64,000 nt of DNA, from the NCBI GenBank assembly GCA_920105625.2, contig CAKKTE020000278.1, positions 1 to 64,000 on the forward strand, written 5' to 3'. The stretch comes from Clusia tigrina (lineage: Eukaryota; Arthropoda; Insecta; Diptera; Clusiidae). Both the position numbers and the translations under genes were made by a program. Shown here piece by piece: positions 53,918 to 64,000 of the stretch (positions are counted from its first letter, which is position 1; every line of letters begins with the position of its first letter). The notes under the pieces are model-generated. The model was not told where the DNA came from. It did no database searches and was given only the letters and a program-made list of their open reading frames with translations.

Positions 53918-56900
53918 TTGTCATGATTTGCCGAGAATAATGGTGCCAGTCTTTGAATTGCTCTTTTAAATATGCCCCTTTGTGTTTTTACGTCGCACAC
54001 TCTTACTAAGCCATCGTCACCCTTGTACACCTTAACAATTCGCCCTAGAGGCCATTGGAGCACTGGTAAGTTATCTTCTTTGACGATTACCATAGTATTT
54101 GGCTCTATGGTGCTAGTTGGACCCTTCCATTTGTGTCGTTGCTGAAGTTGGTGAAGGTACTCGTGTGACCAACGTTTCCAGAACTCGTATTTAAGGTGTG
54201 TCACCAATTTCCATCTAGTTTGTAGGGATACCTTGGATTCTGACATGTTCCTATCTATCTGTGAAGTTAACGGTTCGCCTATCAAGAAGTGTCCCGGAGT
54301 TAGCGCTGTTAGGTCATCTGGATCTGTTGACATTGGGGTAAGCGGTCGAGAATTCAAAATTCCCTGGATCTCCACGACGATGGTTTCGAGTTCTTCGTAG
54401 GTCAGTGATGCCGTCGATACACTTCGTAGTAGCAAATGCTTGGCGGATTTAACAGCTGCTTCCCATAAGCCTCCAAAATGTGGAGCTCTAGGAGGAATAA
54501 ATTTGAAGTTTATTCCACGGTCGCTGCATGATCTCGTGATATTTTCTCGTGAGGTGTTTTAGAAGATGACATCATTTAGCTCCTTCAGATTGTTACTTGC
54601 GCCGACGAAATTGGTTGCGTTGTCACAATAGATAGTGTCACACCATCCGCGGCGAGACGTGAAGCGTTTCAGCGCTCCGATAAATGCTACGGTCGTCAAT
54701 TCGGTTACAACCTCTAGGTGGACTGCCTTTGTTGCGAAACAGGAAAATACTGCGATGTAAGCCTTGTGTGGCTTCTTTCCACGAATTTTATAGTGCACCC
54801 AAAATGGTCCGCAATAATCCACTCCACTATGGACAAACGGGCGAGCTGGAGTGACTCTGGTTGCTGGCAAATTTCCTATCACTTGAGTGAATAATTTAGG
54901 CTTGGATCTGGTGCAGCGCACGCAATTTTGCACAACGTTTCGGGCCATTATTTTTCCTTTTATTATCCAAAATCGTTGCCTTGACGCTGATAGCAAACCT
55001 TGTGCACCACAATGCAAATTATTCTCATGCATCATGACGAGAATCATTCTGGAGATATGGTCATTGTATGGCAGCAACATGGGATGTTTTGCGTCATAGC
55101 TCAAGTTAGATGCTTCTAGCCGTCCTCCAACTCGTAGGATACCTTGGTCATCAATAAACGGTGACAAATTACTGATATCGCTAGTGTTATTGACAGTTGA
55201 GTGACGCTCTAAGTTTTTAATGTCATCGTAAAAAGCTCTTCCTTGGGTACCCTTGACAAGCAATGTCAATGATGCCTCCATTTCTTCAGCTGTTGGTGCT
55301 ATTGTAGGGTGGGACACCTTGTTTCTTAATGCTTTCACATACCGAATGACATATGCTACAATTCTTTGCAGGCGTCGAAATGAGTTCCTGTGATTGATTT
55401 CTTCCCAGAAAGTTGTTGTCTCTTTCGAATTGAGTGTTAGAGCTGCACTCGTCTGCCGCCTGAGTTCCAAGGCACATTGTTCTCGTGGAGGTTGAAGTGG
55501 CCAAATTGTCATAGATCCGTGCAGGAACTTAGGTCCATATAGCCAAAACAGGTTGTCTACCAATTTAGCTGCTGTCACGCCTCTTGATACCAGATCTGCG
55601 GGATTGTCTTGGGAATGCACGTGACGCCATTGTTGTGGATTAGTTGCTTGCTGAATAGCCGAAATTCGGTTTGCCACGAATGTGTGGTAGTGTGCTGATT
55701 CTGCATTTATCCATCCCAGCACCGCTGTGGAATCAGACCAAAAATGCGTTGTAACGCTTTTGAATAATGGGCTTTCATGGAGCTTCTGCATCAATTCCAC
55801 GGCGACCTTAGCAGCGCACAATTCCAGTCTTGGTAATGTTACTTGCTTTGTTGGAGCTATTATCTGGTTTTGGGAATCTTGTGTTCGCATGTATGCTACC
55901 GCTCCATAGGCACGTTCTGATGCGTCAGCGAAAATGTGTACTTGGGGGTCCTTGGGTACTGTGCGACCGAAGACGTGGCGTGGCACGCTGATGGTTTCTA
56001 ACTTCTGCAAGTCCTTTTTGAAGGTTAGCCATGTTTTGTGAAGTGGTGCTGGAAGTTCTGTGTCCCAGTCTATTTTAAGTTTCCATAGTTGTTGAAGGAA
56101 CACTTTTGCTGTGGTCGTAACTGGCGCGATGAAGCCAAGGGGATCGAAAATACGTGAAATATCTGTTAAGGCTGAACGCTTTGTTATCCTACCGGATTCT
56201 ACTACACCAACCTTGACCTTAAAGTCATCATTAGAAGGGCTCCAAATCAATCCCATTGTTTTGATGTTGTCGTCCAGTGTGTCACCGAATTCCATATTTA
56301 CTTCACGGTCCGTGACTGAAATTTCTTCTAGTAACCTTGGATGATTCGCGCACCATTTCCGTAAATTGAAACCCGCGGAACTAAGCATGAGTCGAAGTTG
56401 CCGCTGTATTTCACATGCAGTGGAGAGATGATCAGATCCACTCAACACGTCATCGACATAAAAATTAGATTTTACGACTTCTGCTCCTAGTTGATATTTG
56501 TTGGCTTGATCGTCAGCCAGAGCCTGAAGTGTGCGGATAGCCAAATACGGTGCAGATGTTGTACCGTAGGTGACTGTCGTGAGCTGATAACAATTCATGG
56601 GATGTGAGGGATCCTCTCTCCACCAGATAAGTTGGAACCTTTGATCGTCTTTATCTACTCGCACTTGTCGATACATCTTTTCAATGTCGGCTGTAAAGAC
56701 AAATCGAGGGAGCCGGAAACGCAAAAGAATAGTGAACACATCTTCCTGGATAGTTGGTCCTGTTGCCAGAAGATTGTTTAAAGAGACATTTGTTGATGTT
56801 TTGGCTGAAGCATCGAATACGACTCTTAGCTTTGTCGTTGAGCTGTCTGGCTTCAAAACGGCATGATGTGGAAGAAAGTAGTGGGAACTCTTGATGCTAG

Positions 56901-58080
56901 TTATATCAATCTCTTCCATATGACCAATCTTCTCGTATTCTCGCATGAAGGCTACATATTGGGCCTTGAATTCAGGAATCTTTATCATTTTTCGTTCAAT
57001 TGTCATGAACCGTTGCAGAGCTAACTTCTGCGATTCTCCCAGTTGGTTTGGAGTGGTTTGGAACGGCAATTTCACTATGAAGCGCCCATTGATATCACGT
57101 TGATAATTTTGCAGAAAATGTTCTTCACAACGACGCTCGGCGGTTGTAAACTTACAGCTCGGTGAATCACATCCTTCAAGTTGCCAGAATTTTTCAAGAG
57201 TGTCGTTGAGGGAACCATTCTCCTGACCAGTGTAGACTGCACATGTTGCTGTTTTTGTTGAGCTTTGGCCAATTTTTCCACTTATCACCCAACCAAGCGT
57301 TGTGTTTTGCATGACTGGGAGCTCAGAGGAAAGTTTGATTTGGCCCATTTCTATGAGGTCGTAATACAGCTCTGCGCCCAAGAGAACATCGATTTTTCCT
57401 GGTTGATGAAAGTCCGGATCAGCCAGTTGGAGACCCTTAGGAATCGGCCATTTTGTAACGTTTAGCTGCTGAGCTGGTTGAGTTGGAACAATGCTTGGCA
57501 GCACAAATGCCTCGAAGTCGGCTGCAAAGTTGCTTGTTCGAGATTCCAGTTTCATGTTAGCGCACTGCGTAGCTCTTCTTTGGGCATTCCCAATACCTTC
57601 AATGCACAACGAAGCCTCGATTGGATATATGCCTAGTCTTTTAATGACACGCTCGGAGACGATGTTGATTTGTGATCCTGAGTCGAGAATGGCTCTGAAT
57701 TCACCCGATCGTCCATTCGCAGCTGTTATTCTGATTTTAGCTGTTCCCAACAAGACATAACAGCTTCGATGTGTAGGCATGATGTCGGTGGCTGCTGATG
57801 CCACTGCGGTATTGGACAGAGTTGTAGTTGATTTTAAATTGATTGCTGTTGATCGGCTTCCTCTTGTGGTCTGCTCCCGTGCTTCTAGATGCAACAACGT
57901 GTTGTGTTTTCTATTGCATTTGGTGCAGTTGCCTGACAAACAAGATTTGGCATTGTGCCCACCTTTCAGACAGTTTACACAGCAGTTTGCTTTTGGACTG
58001 TGTTTAACCGCTGACTTGGTGTCATTTTGAGAAAATCTTGACATTGAAATAGCGCATGATGTTGGTTGCATGTGATGCAT
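53914..58080 (-). pseudogene. BEL element 3 pol (knuckles, PR, RT, RNase H, IN)
   Basis: From 58080 to 54559 one open frame of 1,173 codons, then a TAA (54556-54558) and the same frame to 53914. In order: CCHC knuckles CVNCLKGGHNAKSC and CTKCNRKHNTLLH (57990-57890), protease ILDSGSQINIVSE (about 57680), RT TADIEKMYRQ and catalytic YVDDV (about 56455), RNase H FADASERAYGAVAY and FWSDSTAVLGWI, integrase SGVDYCGPF, YCDNATNFVGA and, after the stop, FGGLWEAAVKSAKH with the catalytic Glu, then KRWSHEYLHQLQ and GDDGLVRV. All key residues that I can place are present. One nonsense codon and the gag join are the only visible faults. Confidence 0.87.
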
Positions 58081-59462
58081 GCTGGACCTGTTGGCACTGA
58101 AACACTTAACGCCTGGTAGGCCCTTGGTCGCCCTTGTTCTGCCGCATCCTTGTTGAGTCTTCCTCCTAAAGCTTCCAATGACTGGAATCTAAGTTCAATG
58201 AATTTCAGGAATTCGTTTACAGATGGTATCTCCTTCGGCTGTTTTAAGGATTGCTCCCATAATGCGTGAGTGGTTTTGTGCAGGTTTTGGGTTATTATGT
58301 ACAGCAGAATGGAGTCCCAGCTGTCGGTGCTCACTCCTAGACCTTGTAGAGTCATGATGCACTCCTTGGTAGTGTCGTGGAGGAACTTAATCGCTGATGC
58401 CTGATTGTTGTTGATTGTCGGTTGGGAGAGCAGTCTGCTTAACGTTGCGTTTATCAGCAGCCGAGGGTTTTCATATCGATCCTTCACCACCGCCCATGCA
58501 GCCTCGTAATCATTTGCCGATGCTGTGAAGTGCCGAATTAGTCCTTCCGCCTGACCGGATAAGCTGGACTTCAAGAACCACATCTTTTGGCAAGCTGGAA
58601 TTGGTTGTTTGTCGACCAACTCCATAAATAGATCGTGGAACTGCCTCCACTTGTGGTAGCTGCCATCGAATTTTGGTAGTTCAACCTTGGGAAGTTTTAG
58701 ACCTGATGTCGTCATATTGGCTGTTTGCCTGTTGACTGCTGTTGGAGAGGCTTGCATAATTGATGCCGCTGATTCTCGAGCCATATCTTGAAGCTGCACA
58801 ATCTGTGCAGTGATTGCTTGCTCAATCTGGGCAAAACCCTCGTAGTCGTATGAGCTGGGCTCATCAGATAACCAGATCCTTTGGTGCAGGTCCTGGGCAG
58901 ATTTCCAATGCGTTTCTACTGTCTTCGCCTGCATTGCATAATAGTGCGACGTTTGTTGTGTCACACTATTAAGCACTTGGCTAAGTAGTTTGCTAGCTGT
59001 GTCTATTGACTTCTTTTGTTTGTCAATTAGTGAGCATAGCTGACTTGACGGACTTCTGGGGGCAGCTATCATGGTGCTTGATTCGCTTTGTCTGGTGGCT
59101 GGCTGCGGCGACCGTACTGTTTTGAGTACCTCCGGTGCAGCCTTTGAGGTTGATGCTGCCTGGAGACGTTTGATGGCCTGTACTGCTCTGTCCATCTCAT
59201 CGCGTGCTTCTCAGTATTTCGTGCGAATGGCAGTGTGTAAATCCTTCACGAAATATGGGTGGTCGACTTCCTTGCCATGTTGGTCGCGGATGGTATTGTC
59301 GAGTTTGTCAAACTGTACCCACAATTCATCCAGCTCCTTGGCTTTTGTTGTTATGATATCTATTGTTCTGCGCTCTTGAGGCGCCTTCTTGTAATTGGCT
59401 ATAGCTTTTTGTAGAGCCAGTGCAAGTTCATCTTGCCTCAATGATAGTTCATCCATTCCCAT
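57975..59462 (-). pseudogene. BEL element 3 gag
   Basis: ATG at 59462, in-frame TGA at 59211-59213, then open to 57975. The DUF1759 segment is PKFDGSYHKWRQFHDLF ... QKMWFLKSSLSGQAEGL (58690-58530), followed by DSWDSILLYII and LWEQSLKQ, then CITCNQHHALFQC. The knuckles that should follow are in the pol frame (shifted), so a small indel lies near 57990. Related to the gag of BEL element 4. Confidence 0.83.
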
Positions 59463-59764
59463 GATGCTGACGTATCGTGTTTTTGAATGCTATGTGCAGG
59501 ATTCGTTGTTGTCGTCTGCTGGTTACCGGCTATTGCTGACTTGATTGTTGTCGTCTGCTGGTTACAGGACACTTGATAGTTTGATGATGTATATGATGTC
59601 TGAAGTCTTCTGCAGGTTACTAGCTTAGGACTTGATTGATGAATGTGGATACTACGTTGGTAGCTGTTTGCTGCCTACTGAAGGATGTTTCAATGATCAG
59701 TGGATCGATGGATACTTGGCACTTGAACCAGTTATCCTTTTCGTCTGATACTCAGAAGGTTGCA

Positions 59765-59779
59765 AACGTCGGGGTCACC
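59765..59779 (-). promoter_or_regulatory. Primer-binding site of BEL element 3, tRNA-Trp type
   Basis: TGGTGACCCCGACGT on the minus strand, a few bases after the LTR end. It matches the first 15 bases of the tRNA-Trp-complementary site and then diverges. Confidence 0.65.
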
Positions 59780-59783
59780 AAAA

Positions 59784-60357
59784 TGTTAAACTAAATTTAA
59801 CAGCTGAATTTCAACAACGGTTCTTGTACCGAGTTGATTATAAAGTTGATACCAGGCACGTAAACCTTGGTATCGTTGAAAAAGGACCTAATGTCAACAG
59901 CGGTGCTTGTACCGAGTTGATGGTGGGTTTGACAACAGGCACATAAACCTTGGTGTCGGAGAAGGAGAATCAATCAATGTTAAGTTAAAATGAAAAGACT
60001 CACAGTTAACTCTTACTGATTGACTGACTTTTGGATGTGCCAATCGTGGGTATTTATTCATTTTCTATATACATATATTACATATAATTTGGCTATACAT
60101 ATTAGGTATTATTGAATTGACAGCATAACCATGAAATGTGCATTATTGACAAATTTGCAAGCTGGCCTTGAATTGAGTTTCTCAGCGTATTGCACTTGAT
60201 ATCATGTTTCATCCAGTGCAATGCCTTCGCTGATGTAGTATATATTGGAGTTTTTGTCAACAATGCAAATTCCATCGTTAAGCTGGCAAGGTTTGCTTAA
60301 CACAAGCCTAATTGTATGCAAAAGAAGATGTTATGCATTAAAAGTGTGAATGTTACA
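59784..60357 (-). repeat. BEL element 3, 5' LTR
   Basis: About 574 bp, TGTAACATTC...AGTTTAACA on the minus strand. It contains a roughly 75-bp internal duplication (about 59815-59880 and 59895-59960; CTTGTACCGAGTTGAT ... TAAACCTTGGT). The outer end was chosen from a TG and from the neighbouring element's end, so it may be off by some bases. Confidence 0.65.
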
Positions 60358-60409
60358 TACCTCCCAATGAGGTTTGCACATCAACTGTTAATGCAATTAA
60401 CAACTGTAA

Positions 60410-60798
60410 TATATTATAAAAAATAAGTATATAATGTAAGAAATAAGTGTATAATATATAATATAAGAAATAAGTATACTCGTATAATGTAAGAAATAAG
60501 TGTATAATGTATTTCCTCGAGTTTCCAGAAATTGTGTTACGTCCAGTAACCAAGATGATTTTGGATTGCACGAAACGCTCTAGCACACATCACACCAGCT
60601 CCAGCGCAGAAAAGAAAAAGGGTTGATTGAGGGGCCGGAAACACGAAGTGTGTTGTTCAGCAGGCAACACAGGCCAGTTCCTCTTGCCCATAAACACGCT
60701 GTGCGACAGCGACAGCGTGTCAATAGATGGCGCGCGGAACTAGTGCCTGCTTGCGTTGGCGTACCCGACAACTGGGTGGAGGTAGTGGTGTCGCCACA
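60410..60798 (-). repeat. CsRn1-type element, 3' LTR (end lost)
   Basis: TGTGGCGACACC start at 60798, matching the 5' LTR to the minisatellite. The last 50 or so bases of the LTR are replaced by unrelated sequence before BEL element 3. Confidence 0.85.
60413..60515. repeat. Minisatellite in the 3' LTR
   Basis: About five copies of a 19-20-bp AAGAAATAAGTATATAATGT unit. The same array is longer in the 5' LTR (63075-63230). Confidence 0.85.
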
Positions 60799-60898
60799 GG
60801 TACTCCTCGCTCGACTCCACGGTTGGGGTGAGGGTTGGTCCCCTGAGCGGGACGTTGGTTGACTCCTCAAATGACTTTTTGGATGGATCGCTGGAGGG

Positions 60899-61600
60899 TC
60901 ATTTGTCGCTGACGATGACGACGATTGCGGCGATGGCGATCGGGTTGGCGATGATGATCGGGGTGCCTGCAGCGATGGCGCCGACGTCACTCACCTCGAG
61001 GTAGGCCGGCTTCAAGCAGTCCGTAGAGATGGCTTTCTCGACGCTGTTCAAGTCGATGATGAAACTCTTGTCGTTGACCCGGCGGATTACCTTATGGGGG
61101 CCCGTATATGGCGGCTCGAGTGGCCTCCGGATTTTGTCCAGCTTGCAGAATACGTCCGTGCAGGTGCGCAATTCTTTGAAGACGAACGGCTTCTGTCTCG
61201 AGTGGTTGGACGCTGGTACTGGCCTGATCGCTTTTACCAGCTTGCGCAACTGCTCGACGAAAACCGGTTGGGTGGTAGGGTCATTCTGTTGTCCGAAGAA
61301 TTCCCCCGGCAGGCGGAGTTGGGTGCCGAAGAGAATCTCGGCTGGAGTTGATTTGAGGTCCTCTTTGTACGCCGTCCGCATCCCCAATAGCACTGTTGGG
61401 AACGCGTCTGGCCATGGTGTGTCTGGACTGCACATCAAGGCCGCTTTTAGTGTGCGGTGTAGTCTCTCCAGCATACCGTTTGACTGTGGGTGGTAAGGCG
61501 TTGTGTGAACATGATTAGCACCCGTCATTTTCGCGAGAGCCGTGAATAGCTCCCCCTCGAATTGACCCCCCTGGTCAGAGGTGATGGTGAGTGGCGTGAA
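60899..61600 (-). pseudogene. CsRn1-type integrase core and C-terminus
   Basis: Open on the minus strand with ITSDQGGQFEGELF (second Asp), HPQSNGMLERLHRTLKAAL (Glu), TPAEILFGTQLRLPGEFF and the C-terminal YTGPHKVIRR ... CLKPAYLE. The first Asp and the zinc region are missing upstream, replaced by a partial second copy of the Glu region (61600-61745). Confidence 0.8.
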
Positions 61601-61975
61601 GAGCATCTCGGCTGGAGTTGGAGTTGCGTCCACATCCCAAATAGCACTGTTGGCAAGGCGTCTGGCCATGGTGTTTCTGGACTGCACATCAAGGCCGCTT
61701 TTAGTGTGCGGTGTAGTCTCTCCACCATGCCATTTGCTGGAGTTGCTGCGGCATACACCGCGAGCAACTTCGTGTCGTAGGCGCTGTAGCGAGTTTCTGG
61801 GGAATTGAACTTCCTAGAGAAGAACCCCAGAGGCTTCCAGGTCCCATCGGGTTGCTCTTGGTTGAGTGCCGCTCCGATGGCAGTGCTCGATGAGTCGGTG
61901 TAGAGAGCGGTTGGCGCTCGACAGTAAAGAGACCACTGACAGTGGTCGGCACTGCTGTGCTGTCGGCCCATATTT
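61600..61975 (-). pseudogene. RNase H piece fused to a partial integrase duplicate
   Basis: ALYTDSSSTAIGAAL ... PLGFFSRKFNSPETRYSAYDTKLLAVYAA from RNase H, joined without a gap to NGMVERLHRTLKAALMC from integrase. It then breaks at WTQLQLQ and changes frame into TPAEMLF. The junctions look like template-switch or deletion points. Confidence 0.78.
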
Positions 61976-62839
61976 CTGATGGTTCCAACATTGGCTAGGC
62001 GCTGTAGAGCGATCTCGTTGCCAGCTGGGGCTGCGGGTATCAGCGCGACCCCTCTGGAGCGGGGGCGTAATCTTACGCAGCAGCTCCTGGTTCTCCCGCG
62101 TTAGCGCCACAAGCTGTGCCACTGACTGGCGCAGCTCGGCAAGCTCTGCGTGCATGGAGTTACCCGTCGAGTCGTGAGACGATCTGCTCACGAATGGCGA
62201 GCAGGGTCTCGGAGACGAAAGCGGGGGTGACGTAGCTCCCACCGTAGGTCCATTGTCGACCAGCTCGCCAGCTGCCTCGGCGAGCTCCTCCAGGCTGGTA
62301 TCCTTCAGAATCTTGAGAAGCCGTCGCGTTGACGGCGGCATCAAATCGAGCCATTTCACTCGGATGACGTCTTCCGTGGCCCTGTCACCTGCCAAGGCGC
62401 GCATCTGCTGCAGGAGTTGAGACGGCTTCCTGTCACCCAGCTCGAACTGGGTGAGTAGCTTGCGGAGCTTTCGATCCGCCGAGTCGGTGAGGCGATTCAG
62501 TATGGCTGCCTTCAGCGCCTCATACTTCCCCGCGGGCGGCATTCTGCGGAGGACATTCGCAACCTCGGAAATGGTCTCCGGGTCGAGCACCGCAACTACC
62601 AAATTGTAACGGCTGTTGTCGTTGCGCACATGATGTTCCTGGAACGCGGCCTCGATATGATAACACCACAGATCGGGGTTACTCCTCCAGAAAGGTGGGA
62701 GCCGGCAGCTGTTCACAGCCTCAATCGCGGGCGGAGACGAAAAGGAGGCGTGTCCCCCAGGTTCCCCTGCACGGTGTGGCGGTGGGTGTGTCGGTAGCAG
62801 CAATGGCGTTTTCATAGCCAGCTGTGCGTATGTATGCAC
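61975..62839 (-). pseudogene. CsRn1-type gag
   Basis: Likely start at ATG 62815, with a Pro-rich N-terminus, the conserved LPPFWRSNPDLWCYHIEAAF and RYNLVVAVLDPETISEVANVL segments, a helical region (LRKLLTQFELGDRKPSQLL), a Leu/Glu-rich coiled segment (ELAELRQSVAQLVALTRENQELL), and a finger CWNHQKYGPTAQQC near its end. The last Cys of the finger falls at a deletion joining gag to RNase H. The gag frame itself is intact to that point. Confidence 0.82.
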
Positions 62840-63004
62840 GTGCGGTGGTTGTAGCTGCTGATGCGGAGCGTACGTTGGTTGAGTCGGCGGCTGCTCCGGT
62901 GGTCCGGCGACGCCGGTCCTGAGACCGTTGGCGAGTGGAGCATCATGTGCGTCATGTGCTGATTATATCTTGTACCCCTCTGGCTGGGGCAAATACGTGT
63001 TTAG

Positions 63005-63022
63005 ATCACGTCGGGGTCACCA
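63005..63022 (-). promoter_or_regulatory. Primer-binding site, tRNA-Trp type, CsRn1-type element
   Basis: TGGTGACCCCGACGTGAT on the minus strand, four bases after the 5' LTR. It is complementary to the 3' end of tRNA-Trp as I recall it. Confidence 0.75.
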
Positions 63023-63025
63023 CTT

Positions 63026-63504
63026 TGGCTGCTCGCGAGCTCGAACGTAGCGTTGCCAATAAAAATAATATAATATAATATAAGAAATAAGTCTATAATG
63101 TACGAAATAAGTATTTATGTAAGAAATAAGTATATAATGTAAGAAATAAGTATATAATATATAATGTAAGAAATAAGTATATAATGTAAGAAATAAGTAC
63201 ATAATGTATGAAATAAGTGTATAATGTATTTCCTTGGGTTTCCAGAAATTGTGTTACGTCCAGTAACCAAGATGACTTTGGATTGCACGAAACGCTCTAG
63301 CACACTTCACACCAGCTCCAGCGCAGAAAAGAAAAAGGGTTGATTGAGGGGCCGGAAACACGAAGTGTGTTGCTCAGCAGCCAACACAGGCCAGTTCCGC
63401 TTGCCCATACACACGCTGTGCGACAGCGACAGCTGGTGCGCAGAACTAGTGCCTGCTTGCGTTGGCGTACCCGACAACTGGGTGGGGCTAATGGTGTCGC
63501 CACA
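63026..63504 (-). repeat. CsRn1-type element, 5' LTR
   Basis: 479 bp, TGTGGCGACACC...GAGCAGCCA on the minus strand. It has a longer minisatellite and lacks about 12 bp (near 63432) that the 3' LTR has. Confidence 0.85.
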
Positions 63505-64000
63505 TATATATAATACAATATATTGTAATGGATATAATACGCCTATAGGGGAACCGAGCATCCAAATGTGTTGCGATCGTTTCTTTAGCCGCCACCGTCT
63601 GTAAGTTCGTTTTTATTTTGCTTCTCCCCTTCTTTTTCTTGTTTCCCCTTGTCGGCTTTTCTGGTGAATGCGGCCAGTCAAAATATATTGACAATTCTGA
63701 GGTAGAGATGGCGCTGCCTCAGACTATACAAAAATTTTAAAGTGAGTAGACTGGCCGGCTTGACCGCGGAAACGGTCAATGATGCAATAGCGGAGGAGTC
63801 CAAGGAATTGGAAAAAAAGAACTGGGTTTTGAAAAAAGTTTAAAGTGATTTAAGGCGGTGGTAGAGAAGAAAACTATCTCTTTTAAGTTTAAAATTTGTC
63901 GGTTGTGGGTTCGGAGCAGAAGTTAAGTAATGAGAAGAAATGTTGTAAATGAAGGAATAGTTGTGTAATTAGAAGGAAAGTAAAATAAAACTTAAATTTA
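63505..64000. other. Unassigned sequence at the right edge
   Basis: Starts TA-rich (insertion site of the CsRn1-type element). After 63590 it is mixed-composition, purine-rich non-coding sequence with no open frame or repeat that I recognise. It could be another LTR or untranslated leader. Confidence 0.4.

Larger units (their letters stand above)
53914..60357 (-). mobile_element. BEL/Pao element 3, nearly intact, lacking a 3' LTR
   Basis: 5' LTR (60357-59784), tRNA-Trp-type primer site, gag, and a 1,173-codon pol segment continuing to the integrase C-terminus at 53914. Only three lesions are visible in the coding region: a TGA in gag, a frameshift at the gag-pol join and a TAA in integrase. 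No 3' LTR or polypurine tract follows, because the sequence changes at once into the BEL element 2-family fragment. Confidence 0.87.
60410..63504 (-). mobile_element. CsRn1/Kabuki-type gypsy element, internally deleted, with both LTRs
   Basis: 5' LTR 63504-63026, tRNA-Trp primer site, gag with a CWNHQKYG...C-type finger, a short RNase H piece and a rearranged integrase, then a 3' LTR from 60798. A tRNA-Trp primer and this gag finger are features of the CsRn1 clade as I know it. Protease and most of RT are absent. At about 3.1 kb it is a deletion derivative that could only move with help from a complete relative. Confidence 0.8.

Noticed and set aside
60413..60515. CRISPR-like array of short repeats (also 63075-63230)
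   Set aside because: The repeats are contiguous, with no unique spacers of constant length, and lie inside LTRs of a eukaryotic element. They are a minisatellite.

Overview
The window looks like repeat-rich, probably heterochromatic, nuclear DNA of an insect, most likely a dipteran. The evidence is the transposon mix: Helitrons with short introns, BEL/Pao and Ty3/Gypsy elements including a 412/mdg1-like one, LOA- and Jockey-type LINEs, and a mariner-superfamily element, together with long (TA)n tracts. I recognise no host protein-coding gene and no host RNA gene. Nearly every base that can be assigned belongs to a mobile element, and every element carries at least one disabling lesion or a missing part.

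Layout. 1-5015: Helitron copy A (minus strand, running off the left edge) containing a BEL solo LTR at 1281-1860. 5016-16898: Helitron copy B (minus), abutting copy A with no spacer and carrying a full-length BEL/Pao element (7304-13697) at exactly the same position, with the same ATTAC target duplication. 16996-about 19860: 3' part of a Ty3/Gypsy element (plus). About 19866-21450: 5' part of a BEL element (minus). 21556-22322: (TA)n tracts and an unclassified 210-bp repeat. 22323-25780: Helitron copy C (plus), truncated, with an empty BEL site. 25781-26950: no recognised content. 26955-28224: inverted copy of the 210-bp repeat and a degenerate mariner-superfamily element between (TA)n tracts. 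28226-39790: four LINE remnants stacked on the plus strand (LOA-like, Jockey-like, LOA-like, LOA/R1-like), the first interrupted by a solo LTR. 39823-40360: mariner-like end and a duplicated 70-bp motif. 40598-48075: 7.5-kb 412/mdg1-like gypsy element with both LTRs. 48076-48234: (TA)n. 48670-53657: BEL element (plus) ending in an inverted fragment of its own family's 3' end. 53914-60357: nearly intact BEL element (minus) without a 3' LTR. About 60410-63504: internally deleted gypsy element of CsRn1/Kabuki type (minus) with two LTRs. 63505-64000: unassigned.

The elements do not form one pathway, but their nesting gives a relative history. A BEL element inserted into a Helitron. The Helitron-plus-BEL unit was then duplicated head to tail. 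One copy lost the BEL interior by LTR-LTR recombination, and copy C preserves the pre-insertion state. The rest of the window shows repeated insertion into (TA)n tracts, truncation and inversion, as in a piRNA-cluster or pericentromeric trap. That comparison is an inference, not something the sequence proves.
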